Below are positions 25,213 through 32,626 of a stretch of DNA of 64,000 nt, piece by piece. Where the stretch lies: positions 16,722 to 80,721 of the forward strand of contig QIKP01000055.1 of assembly GCA_003233055.1 (NCBI GenBank), read 5' to 3'. The number at the start of each line of letters is the position of its first letter. Within the stretch, counting starts at the first letter, position 1. The translations under genes and the position numbers were made by a program. The notes under the pieces were generated by a model, which was given only the letters and a program-made list of their open reading frames with translations, was not told where the DNA came from and made no database searches. The stretch comes from Planctomycetaceae bacterium (GTDB lineage Bacteria > Planctomycetota > Planctomycetia > Pirellulales > Lacipirellulaceae).

Positions 25213-27261
25213 CTATTCTTCTTTCGCGTCGCCGCGTGCGAAAATACTTGCCACGTAGTTCAGCACGTCGGTGGCACTTTCGTCGTCGTAGCCATGATTG
25301 CGGATGAGTCTCGCCTTGACCACGTCGATTTTCTTTTGCGTGTCGGCGTCGATGACGTTGGAGACGAGGCTCGTCAGCTTGATCGAGTCCTTTTGGTCCT
25401 CAAACAACTTGAGCTCGAGCGCCTTGCAGAGACGCTCGTTCGACTTGTAGTCAAATTTCTTACCGTCGATCATCAACGCGCCAATGTAATTCATGATCTC
25501 GCGTCGGAAGTCATCCTTGCGACTGTCGGGAATGTCGATCTTCTCCTCGATGCTGCGCATCAGGCGCTCGTCCGGGTCTTCGTTTTGACCGGTGAAGGCG
25601 TTCTTGACCTTTTCTTTTTGGGTGTAAGCCTTCACGTTGTCCATGTAGTTACCGCAGAGACGAGCGAGAGCCTCTTCGTCGGCGGCGATGGCTCGCTGGA
25701 CTTCGTTCTTCACGATGTTTTCGTACTCTTCCTTCACGACCGAGAGCAGCTCGCGATATTCCTGCTTGATATCGTCGCTGTTAATCAGGCTATGGTGTTT
25801 GAGGCCCGATTCGAGTTCGTTAAGCACCATGAACGGGTTGATGCTCTTCGCGTCGGGATGGGCAACCAGTGCGTTGGAAATTTTGTCTTGCACGTAACGG
25901 GGGGAGATGCCGATCATCCCCTCGGTGGTCGTCTGGTCGCGCAATTCCTTGATGTTGTCCTCGGTAAACCCCGGGAGCGTCTTGCCGTTGTAAAGCTTGA
26001 GCTTTTGCAATCGCGTGAGTCCCGCATGTTTGGGCTCTTCCAGTCGGGTGAGGACGGCCCACATGGCGGCCATCTCGATCGTATGGGGGGCGATGTGCTT
26101 GCCTCGGACCGACTTGCTGTTGTAGTCCTTCTCGTAAATTTTTATTTCGTTGTCGAGGATCGTCACGTACGGGATGTCGATCTTCACGGTCCTGTCGCGA
26201 AGCGCTTCCATGAACTCATTGCTTTGCAGACGCTTGTATTCCGGCTCGTTGGTGTGGCCGAGGATGACCTCGTCGATGTCGGTCTGTGCAAATTTCTTCG
26301 GCTTGATGCGATGCTCTTGGCTCGCCCCCAAAAGGTCGTAGAGAAATGCCACGTCGAGTTTCAGCACTTCGACAAATTCGATCATGCCACGATTGGCGAT
26401 GTTGAATTCGCCATCGAAGTTAAAGGCACGCGGATCGCTATCGCTGCCATACTGGGCGATCTTCCGATAGTTGATGTCGCCCGTCAGTTCGGTGGCGTCT
26501 TGGTTTTTCTCGTCCTTCGGCTGGAAGGTGCCGATGCCGATGCGGTCTTTCTCGCTCAGGATGACCCGTTTGACGCGAATATCCTGGACAACGCGGGTCC
26601 AATCGCCGTCGTACGCTTTGAGCCGATCTTGGTAGACGAATCGGCAGTAGGGGTCGAGCGCCCCTTCGATCTTGACCTGAAAATCGTCTTCGCCACACCC
26701 TTCGCTGAGGCGATCTTCGACGTCGGCACGGAATCGCTGCGGGACGAGATGCAGCGGTTCCTCGTTCATCGGGCACCAGTCGATCACGTCGGGATCGTCC
26801 TCGCTTACCCAACCAAGCGTGTAAAGCGCACCGTCGTCGGTCGTCGAGTAATGTTCGAGCCCCTTCTTGAGAAGCCGGGCGATCGTGCTCTTGCTGCTGC
26901 CGACCGGGCCGTGAAGCAACAGCACGCGGCGTTCGATGCCATACCCGGCCGCAGCGCTTTGGAGTGCGTTGACCAGACTCGAGAGGGAGTTGCGGAGGCC
27001 AAACACGGCATCCTTCCCACCGTTGTCGGGATCGTTGAAAAACTGGTAGTGCTTGGTTTTCTCTCGCCCCGACTCGACGACCTCGACACCATACGACAAG
27101 ATCATGTCGTAGAGCCGCTGGTAGGCGGTGCGAGTGATGAGGGGGTTTTTGCGCACGAGCTCCAGGTACTGCTCGAAGGTACCGACCCAATGTTTGCGTC
27201 GGAATTGCTCGCGATCTTGGCTTTGAGCCACGAGGTCGATAATGCTGCGTCCGTCGTTCAT
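25213..27261 (-). CDS. prkA: PrkA family serine protein kinase / AAA ATPase
   Basis: 682 residues from the ATG at 27261, with AAGGAG 7 nt upstream; the track extends too far. The N-terminal AAA domain has Walker [18 protein letters not shown] near residue 107. The segment [12 protein letters not shown] and [19 protein letters not shown] are family signatures, and the C-terminal PrkA domain (about 430-682) includes [20 protein letters not shown]. PrkA/YeaG acts in stationary-phase and starvation adaptation; kinase activity is reported for Bacillus PrkA, while later work also suggests a Lon-like protease role. First gene of a four-gene operon. Confidence 0.96.
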   Translation of the reverse strand: MNDGRSIIDLVAQSQDREQFRRKHWVGTFEQYLELVRKNPLITRTAYQRLYDMILSYGVEVVESGREKTKHYQFFNDPDNGGKDAVFGLRNSLSSLVNALQSAAAGYGIERRVLLLHGPVGSSKSTIARLLKKGLEHYSTTDDGALYTLGWVSEDDPDVIDWCPMNEEPLHLVPQRFRADVEDRLSEGCGEDDFQVKIEGALDPYCRFVYQDRLKAYDGDWTRVVQDIRVKRVILSEKDRIGIGTFQPKDEKNQDATELTGDINYRKIAQYGSDSDPRAFNFDGEFNIANRGMIEFVEVLKLDVAFLYDLLGASQEHRIKPKKFAQTDIDEVILGHTNEPEYKRLQSNEFMEALRDRTVKIDIPYVTILDNEIKIYEKDYNSKSVRGKHIAPHTIEMAAMWAVLTRLEEPKHAGLTRLQKLKLYNGKTLPGFTEDNIKELRDQTTTEGMIGISPRYVQDKISNALVAHPDAKSINPFMVLNELESGLKHHSLINSDDIKQEYRELLSVVKEEYENIVKNEVQRAIAADEEALARLCGNYMDNVKAYTQKEKVKNAFTGQNEDPDERLMRSIEEKIDIPDSRKDDFRREIMNYIGALMIDGKKFDYKSNERLCKALELKLFEDQKDSIKLTSLVSNVIDADTQKKIDVVKARLIRNHGYDDESATDVLNYVASIFARGDAKEE

Positions 27262-27548
27262 CGTCGATACTCCTTCTTGGCTAGATCGGCTTCCGCTCGT
27301 CGCACGGCGACGGCAACGTAGCTCGTCGATCGTTGCCGGCTCGTCCTCGGTTCCTTCGGATGCGAACAGCAACGCGTCGTGCGATCCGAGCACGCGGCAG
27401 TGTCGTGGGGCGCGACAGGGTGCCGCCCTGGCTCGTGGAAAACGGTGCGGGGGATAGACGGTCGACCCAGCGAGAGAAAAAGTTTCCCTACTTCGAGCAG
27501 GCAACAGAACCTTGGGCACTCGATTTCAGAAAGACTTCGACAACGGGA

Positions 27549-27567
27549 ACTTCCCACGGTGGGAAGT
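27549..27567. promoter_or_regulatory. Inverted repeat ACTTCCCAC-G-GTGGGAAGT
   Basis: Perfect 9-bp arms around one base, about 290 bp upstream of prkA. The symmetry and compact size fit an operator for a dimeric regulator of the stress operon. No bound regulator can be named. Confidence 0.35.
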
Positions 27568-27989
27568 CGCGTGCCGTTGCTTCGGAATCGCCTGCCTGAG
27601 GGCGAGGTTGGCAAAGAGCGGCGAGAGGAAGGTGGCGGCGGCCGGCCCGGCAGAAGGTTCCAGGCCGCGACTCGCATCAGCTGGGGCGATCCATGCCCAA
27701 GCAAAGTCGCACCTCGGTTCTCCCTTCAAGTATTGGGTCGAAGGGAGGATGCGGCAACAGAGATATCTCACGAATTCCGCATAAAACGAAATTCGCTCCC
27801 TTATTTCAACGAAGAATGCCTCAGGCTGCGTGGCGTAGACAGTTGTGAATACCTGCCGAAAGAAACCACTGACAACGGCCGAGCCCCCCCACCTGAGTGG
27901 ACTGCTATCGATTCGTTGAAAAGGAAAGGCACCACGAGGGCTTAGAAAAAAGGGAACCGGTCGGAGCGGGAAGAAGGAGCAAGCTTGCG

Positions 27990-28017
27990 TAGCCTCGACC
28001 AAGCTTGGTCGGGGCTA
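27990..28017. repeat. Palindromic repeat centred on CCAAGCTTGG
   Basis: 28-bp near-perfect palindrome, TAGCC..CGACCAAGCTTGGTCG..GGCTA, with one mismatched pair. Same family as 15698-15721 and 37125-37150. It lies 80 bp beyond the 3' end of the RG-rich gene. Confidence 0.65.
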
Positions 28018-28097
28018 GGGGGCTGCTACCGCTCTGCAGAAAGGGACGCATGAATGGCCCCGGCGGGTCTCTTCTCAACGTCCGGCTGCGTCAGCCG

Positions 28098-29369
28098 TCA
28101 GCTTTCGCTTCTTCCACCCCGGCGACCCCGAGATCGGCCCCCACGGGACGATCCGCCTCGTCCACCGCCACGATAAGACTGTTTCCGCTGTCCGCGTGCC
28201 GCGATGTTGGCATCGACCACCACGCCGATCGCGTCGCCCCAAGAAGTAATATTTTTGTGGGAGATCGATTTGGTTTCGCCATCGTCCGACTCAGCCTCTG
28301 CGGACTCTACAACTTCCGCGGCTTCCTCCTCCCGCTGCGCGCTATCGAAGCTGGCGACTTGCCTTGCATCTCTTGCATCGCCATCGCCTTGCGTCGCTTG
28401 AACCGCGGCTTCTTCGCCTTCGCCTTCGCTTGCAGATTCGCCCGCATTCTCACTCGACCGCCGCGATCGACCTCGACCTCCGCGCCGCCGCCCGCGCCGC
28501 CGCCGCTTTCCAGGTGGTCGGTCTTCCCCTGTTGCCTCTTGTTCGCCCGTCGCGCCGTTGCCCGTCGCGCCGTCGCCCGCTTCGCCCGAGGAGACTAGGG
28601 GCGATTCTTCGGATGGGGTGGTCCGTGCCAGTTCGTCGCTGTTGGGCGACTCTTGAGGGGTTGCCTCAGGCGGTTCGGCTGGTAGAGCGACTTCTTCGGC
28701 TGGCTTCCGTTTTTTCTTGCCACCGAACGGGAACCAATCGGGAAGGGCCAGTGCGCCAACACCAAACCCAGCCGGCACCTTCGGTTCCTCTGCCGCTTGG
28801 GGAGGCGCCGCTTGGAGGGACTCTGTCGGAAGCGGAGAGGCCTCTTTGGCGACCGGCTCGCTTGTCGGCTTCGATTCCGTTCGCGGGACCGCGGGTCGAG
28901 CTGGCTCCTCTCTTTCCGTCGCTCTTTGGACTCGCTTCTCGGTTCGGCGGCTATCGACGTCGCGCCTGGCTGAGTCCCGGTTGGCTGTTTTTGGCTGGGC
29001 TTTTTGGGGCTGGTTTTTTTGGGGCTTTGGGGGGGAGGAGGACGATCGCTGGGACGCCTCTTGCCGGGGCGCCTGTTGCCGGGATGCCGGGGCCGGGGCT
29101 GGGGTCGCCTTGGGGGGGGCAGCCGATACTGGTTTTTCTACTTCAAGCCCCAATTCGCCAGCCAATGCCCCCCAACTACTTTTTTCCGATCCTTTTACCG
29201 GGGGGGGAGACGCCGCGGGCGGAGCAGAAGGTGGGGGAACGGGCGGCGCCGGTTCGGATTCTGGTCGAGATTCTTGAGATCCCGCTTGCGGAGTCTTCTG
29301 GCCCGGCGTGTCAATTCCCAAGTCGCCAATCAGGTCGGCCCAAGGATCGATTTTTTTTTCAGTTGCCAT
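28098..29369 (-). CDS. Low-complexity protein with Arg/Gly-rich C terminus, possible RNA-binding
   Basis: 423 residues from the ATG at 29369. It opens with IDPWADLIGDLGID and has a similar second copy SSWGALAGELGLEVE, so two short helical motifs of the form W-x-x-L-x-x-x-L-G. The middle is disordered, rich in Pro, Ala, Glu and Lys/Arg, with KRRRRGRRRGGRGRSRR. Near the end SHKNITSWGDAIGVVVDANIA is a compact conserved-looking module, followed by an RGG-type tail (YRGGGRGGSSRGGRSRGRRGG). RGG tails usually bind RNA. I think it is a planctomycete-type RNA-associated or RNase-scaffold-like protein; function unproven. Confidence 0.65.
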   Translation of the reverse strand: MATEKKIDPWADLIGDLGIDTPGQKTPQAGSQESRPESEPAPPVPPPSAPPAASPPPVKGSEKSSWGALAGELGLEVEKPVSAAPPKATPAPAPASRQQAPRQEASQRSSSSPPKPQKNQPQKAQPKTANRDSARRDVDSRRTEKRVQRATEREEPARPAVPRTESKPTSEPVAKEASPLPTESLQAAPPQAAEEPKVPAGFGVGALALPDWFPFGGKKKRKPAEEVALPAEPPEATPQESPNSDELARTTPSEESPLVSSGEAGDGATGNGATGEQEATGEDRPPGKRRRRGRRRGGRGRSRRSSENAGESASEGEGEEAAVQATQGDGDARDARQVASFDSAQREEEAAEVVESAEAESDDGETKSISHKNITSWGDAIGVVVDANIAARGQRKQSYRGGGRGGSSRGGRSRGRRGGRSES

Positions 29370-29506
29370 TCGTGGGTCGTTTCCGAGGGAAGATAGGCTA
29401 TTTTGCGGTAGATTGAGTGAGGCAGCATTCGCCGAGACCACTCTTTTCCGACCAGTCAGAATACCAGACAGTATAGGTAGTTGCCTGAATTCGCAAAAGG
29501 CTCACC

Positions 29507-30808
29507 ATGGCCTGCCCTCCCCCCAGGACCCCCCCCATGAAGCCAACATCGCCCTCGACGCGACCCGATCCGCCCCCGACGCCCGATCCGATGGAAGAAG
29601 TGGAGCTTCGCGGCCACATCATCGACAGCCTGTTGCTTCCCAAAGTGCTCGATGCCATCCATTCCGGCGGCGGGGAGTACGAAATTCAGGAGATTGCCAT
29701 CGGCAACGGGCGGCAGGATCCTAGCTTCGCCCTGCTGAAGGTCTCCGCCCCCACGCAGGAAAATCTCGACGCCCTCCTTGCCCAGATCGGTGACCATGGT
29801 GCCGTACCCACCAAGGGGCAAGACTGCGTGATGGTCGATGCCGACCTCGATGGGGCGCTCCCGGAGGGATTCTATAGTTCCACCAATCAGCGGACCGAGA
29901 TTCGTCTCGACGGCAATTGGGTCGGCGTCGACCACCAAGAGATGGACTGCGGAATCGTTTACGACGAATCGACCGGGCGGGCAACCTGCTTGCCGATGGC
30001 CGACGTACGGCGCGGCATGAAAGTCGTCGTCGGCCATGCCGGCGTCCGCGTCTTCCCGCTCGAACGAGCCGACACCGGCAGCGCCTTCGCCTTCATGAAC
30101 AGCTCGGTTTCGACCGAAAAGCCGAAGCGCGTGGTGGTCCAAGAAATCGCGAGTGAACTGTTCCAAAACCGTAGCGGCGAGGGAAAAAGTCTCGTGGTGG
30201 GAGGGCCGGCCATCGTGCATACGGGCAGCGGACCACTGCTGAGCGAACTGATCCGCCGAGGCTACGTCGACAAACTGTTTGCCGGCAACGCGCTGGCGAC
30301 CCACGATATCGAGCAGGCGCTCTTCGGCACAAGTTTGGGAGTCCACCTGAGCGACGCCAGACTGGCCGAGGCAGGGCATGAGCACCACTTGCGGGCGATC
30401 AACCGGGTTCGCCGCGCCGGTTCGATTCGTGCAGCGGTTGAGTCGGGCTGGCTAAAGAGCGGCATCATGTACGACTGCGTGAAGCAGGACGTCGAGTTCC
30501 TGCTCGCCGGCAGCATCCGCGACGACGGCCCCCTACCCGACGTCGAAACCGACATGGCCCGCGCGCAGCAGCAAATGCGCGAAGCGATCCGCGACATCAC
30601 CTTTTGTCTGACCATCGCTACGACACTCCACTCCGTCGCGGTTGGCAATGTGCTCCCGGCGTGGGTCAAGGTTGTCTGCGTCGATATCAACCCCTCGACC
30701 GTCATCAAGCTTTTGGATCGCGGCAGTTTCCAGACAGTCGGATTGGTGACCGATGTAGAGCCCTTCTTGCGCTCGTTGCTTTCGGAGTTGGATGACCTGG
30801 AGCGCTGA
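29507..30808 (+). CDS. TIGR00300-family protein (LOR/SDH domain; ornithine cyclodeaminase-like)
   Basis: 433 residues from the ATG at 29507 (AAGG 7 nt upstream); the first 28 residues are Pro-rich and the conserved part starts at MEEVELRGHIIDSLLL. The N-terminal half is the LOR/SDH conserved region and the C-terminal half is Rossmann-like (SLVVGGPAIVHTG, DKLFAGNALATHDIEQALFGTSLG). In cyanobacteria the equivalent domain of ArgZ/AgrE turns ornithine into proline, and a Methanococcus homologue is an ornithine cyclodeaminase. The arginine dihydrolase-like gene is 74 bp downstream, which supports that role here. Confidence 0.82.
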   Translation: MACPPPRTPPMKPTSPSTRPDPPPTPDPMEEVELRGHIIDSLLLPKVLDAIHSGGGEYEIQEIAIGNGRQDPSFALLKVSAPTQENLDALLAQIGDHGAVPTKGQDCVMVDADLDGALPEGFYSSTNQRTEIRLDGNWVGVDHQEMDCGIVYDESTGRATCLPMADVRRGMKVVVGHAGVRVFPLERADTGSAFAFMNSSVSTEKPKRVVVQEIASELFQNRSGEGKSLVVGGPAIVHTGSGPLLSELIRRGYVDKLFAGNALATHDIEQALFGTSLGVHLSDARLAEAGHEHHLRAINRVRRAGSIRAAVESGWLKSGIMYDCVKQDVEFLLAGSIRDDGPLPDVETDMARAQQQMREAIRDITFCLTIATTLHSVAVGNVLPAWVKVVCVDINPSTVIKLLDRGSFQTVGLVTDVEPFLRSLLSELDDLER

Positions 30809-30826
30809 GGAACTACAACGCTGCGT

Positions 30827-30848
30827 CCGACGAGGCGTAGCTCGTCGG
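30827..30848. repeat. Dispersed hairpin, CCGACGAG-GCGTAG-CTCGTCGG
   Basis: Perfect copy of 522-543, located in the 73-bp gap between the ornithine cyclodeaminase-like and arginine dihydrolase-like genes. Here it would lie inside one transcript. Confidence 0.8.
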
Positions 30849-30881
30849 CTATCCTTCCCCTTTCCCCCTCATCCGTTCGCC

Positions 30882-31700
30882 ATGCCTCGAATCTTAATGT
30901 GTCGGCCCGATTTTTTTGGGATCGAGTACGAAATCAATCCTTGGATGAATGTCCAGGTGGCCGTCGACCCTGCGCAGGCGATGTCGCAGTGGAATGGGCT
31001 GCATGACTTGCTGCTTGCATTGGGTGCCGAGGTGGAGCTGCTCCCGCCGGTCGAGGGGTTGCCTGATTTGGTCTTCACCGCCAACGCGGGGTTGATCTAC
31101 AAACGTCGAGCGATTCTCTCGCGTTTTCGGCATGCGCAGCGACAAGGCGAGTCGCCTCACAACCGCCGATGGTTGGAGGAGAAGGGTTTTGAGATCGTGG
31201 ACTTTGACGACGGGCAAGATTTCGAAGGGGCGGGCGACGCGCTCTTCTGCGGCGATACCCTCTTTGCCGGTTACCGAATGCGCAGTGACGCGACGTGCCA
31301 TCAGCAGATTGGCGCAATGCTCGGTGTCCGAGTCCTCCCGGTCGAGCTGGTCGATACCCGCTACTACCACATCGACACCTGCTTCTGCCCTCTCACCACG
31401 GAGGAGGCGATTTGGTACCCACCGGCGTTTGACGACTATGGCCGCCAAGTGATCGAGGCGGCGATCCCGCACTTGATTGCCGTCGAGCAAATCGAAGCGG
31501 AGCGATTCGCCTGCAACGCCGTGGTGGTCGGACGAAAGGTCGTCACCAACGCCGGCTGTCCCCAACTCCACGGCGAGCTCACTTCGCGCGGTTACGAACC
31601 GACCGCGACGCCACTCGACGAATTCGTCAAAGCGGGCGGCAGCGCCAAATGCCTCACACTCCGCCTCGACGGAGAAGAAGCCGCCAGCTGGCGAGGATAA
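30882..31700 (+). CDS. Amidinotransferase-fold arginine dihydrolase-like enzyme
   Basis: 272 residues from the ATG at 30882. The pentein fold active site is readable: DFEGAGDAL (acidic residues near 115), YYHIDTCFCPL (catalytic His near 167) and GGSAKCLTLRL (nucleophilic Cys near 260). This is closest to the N-terminal domain of ArgZ/AgrE, which converts arginine to ornithine, CO2 and two NH3; dimethylarginine hydrolases and arginine deiminases share the fold. Together with the upstream gene it would take arginine to proline in two steps. A GTG/ATG upstream frame in the track is read-through. Confidence 0.8.
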   Translation: MPRILMCRPDFFGIEYEINPWMNVQVAVDPAQAMSQWNGLHDLLLALGAEVELLPPVEGLPDLVFTANAGLIYKRRAILSRFRHAQRQGESPHNRRWLEEKGFEIVDFDDGQDFEGAGDALFCGDTLFAGYRMRSDATCHQQIGAMLGVRVLPVELVDTRYYHIDTCFCPLTTEEAIWYPPAFDDYGRQVIEAAIPHLIAVEQIEAERFACNAVVVGRKVVTNAGCPQLHGELTSRGYEPTATPLDEFVKAGGSAKCLTLRLDGEEAASWRG

Positions 31701-31800
31701 ACGCCCCACCGCTTGCGTCTTCGCGGGGGCAATGTTGCGTCCCTTTCCACGACACGTCCCTTTCCACCCCATCGTGAACCTCCAGCGGAAAGCCTCTCCC

Positions 31801-32247
31801 ATGCGTCACGACCCGTTTCTTGAAGCCGCAGTAGCCGAAGCCCGGCAAGGCCTTGCCGAAGGAGGCATTCCGATTGGCTCGGTGCTCGTCGTCGATGGCC
31901 AGATTGTCGGGCGGGGCCACAATCGCCGCGTTCAGCGGGAGAGCGCCACCTTGCATGCTGAAATCGACTGTCTCGAAAATGCCGGTCGCCTTGCGCCGGC
32001 CGACTACCGCCGGAGCGTCCTCTATTCCACGCTCTCGCCCTGCGACATGTGCAGCGGAGCGGTGCTGCTTTACGGCATCCCCAAGGTGGTCGTCGGCGAG
32101 AGCCAAACCTTCCAAGGCCCCGAGGCGTACGTCCGCCAGCATGGCGTCGAACTCGAAGTCGTCGACCATCCCGAGTGCAGGTCGCTGATGAAGCAGTTTA
32201 TCCAACAGCACCCGGAGCTTTGGAACGAAGACATCGGGGAAACATAG
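31801..32247 (+). CDS. Cytosine deaminase, yeast FCY1-like
   Basis: 148 residues from the ATG at 31801. The zinc site is LHAEIDCLENAGRL (His and the proton-shuttle Glu) and LSPCDMCSGAVLLYGIPKVVVGE (two Cys). The tail QFIQQHPELWNEDIGET is very like the end of yeast cytosine deaminase. This CDA-fold type is unrelated to the bacterial CodA amidohydrolase. It deaminates cytosine to uracil in pyrimidine salvage; other nucleobase substrates such as in guanine deaminases cannot be fully excluded. It follows the arginine dihydrolase gene by 100 bp. Confidence 0.85.
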   Translation: MRHDPFLEAAVAEARQGLAEGGIPIGSVLVVDGQIVGRGHNRRVQRESATLHAEIDCLENAGRLAPADYRRSVLYSTLSPCDMCSGAVLLYGIPKVVVGESQTFQGPEAYVRQHGVELEVVDHPECRSLMKQFIQQHPELWNEDIGET

Positions 32248-32258
32248 CCTCCGGCTTC

Positions 32259-32586
32259 GTAACCGTTCACGAGTCGGAAGCGAGGGAACCACGAATCGAA
32301 GGAATGGCCGCAGATAAGCGCTGATAGACGCAGATAGATGGGGGGCAGTTCCAGACAATTCGTTGCATCGAGACTTCTCGCCGGAGGAGCCAAGGAGAGG
32401 AACACTAATTTTTGCTAATCAAATTAGCGTCGATTAGTGCGAGCCGCACACGCATGTTCCGGTCACGGCGCTGCTATTTCAGCGTCCAACGATTGCCTTG
32501 GCGGAACATCCGAGTGATCACTGCTCTAGTCGTGTCGATTCGTCCGATTCGTGGCTTTCCCTGCCTTGGATTTTGTGAACGGTTAC
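32259..32586. repeat. Dispersed element with GTAACCGTTCAC / GTGAACGGTTAC terminal inverted repeats
   Basis: 328 bp bounded by perfect 12-bp inverted repeats; imperfect matching continues inward for about 45 bp (GGGAACCACGAATC against GATTCGTGGCTTTCCC). Interior words (GATAGACGCAGATAGATGG, CTAATCAAATTAGCGTCGAT) also occur in the 12384-12771 element in opposite orientation. The 88-bp repeat begins at a TTAGTG word in its right part. Confidence 0.8.
32434..32521. repeat. 88-bp structured repeat, copy 2 (nested)
   Basis: One mismatch to copy 1 (21840-21927) and so the same set of stems. It interrupts the larger element just after CGAT-TAGTG, a word that continues differently (GAATATTAGC) in the related element at 12384-12771. 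This suggests insertion or replacement within the older element. Confidence 0.85.
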
Positions 32587-32626
32587 CCGGCTTCTGCGCG
32601 GAGCCATCGCAGAAAAAAACCGCCGA

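Larger units (their letters stand above)
27262..28097. other. Long intergenic region upstream of prkA
   Basis: About 835 bp between the prkA start and the end of the RG-rich gene, both minus strand. It should hold the operon promoter, which I could not define. ORFs listed here (27379-27945, 27526-28002) show no domain or good ribosome site. It contains the inverted repeat at 27549-27567 and the palindrome at 27990-28017. Confidence 0.5.
32248..32626. other. Convergent intergenic region filled by repeats
   Basis: About 380 bp between the cytosine deaminase and DUF1080 genes. It is almost all accounted for by the element 32259-32586, which has the 88-bp repeat inside. No gene is visible. Confidence 0.6.

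Noticed and set aside
27379-28002. ORFs 27379-27945 (+) and 27526-28002 (-) in the prkA leader
   Set aside because: Neither has a good ribosome site, domain or normal residue usage; the two overlap each other in opposite directions.
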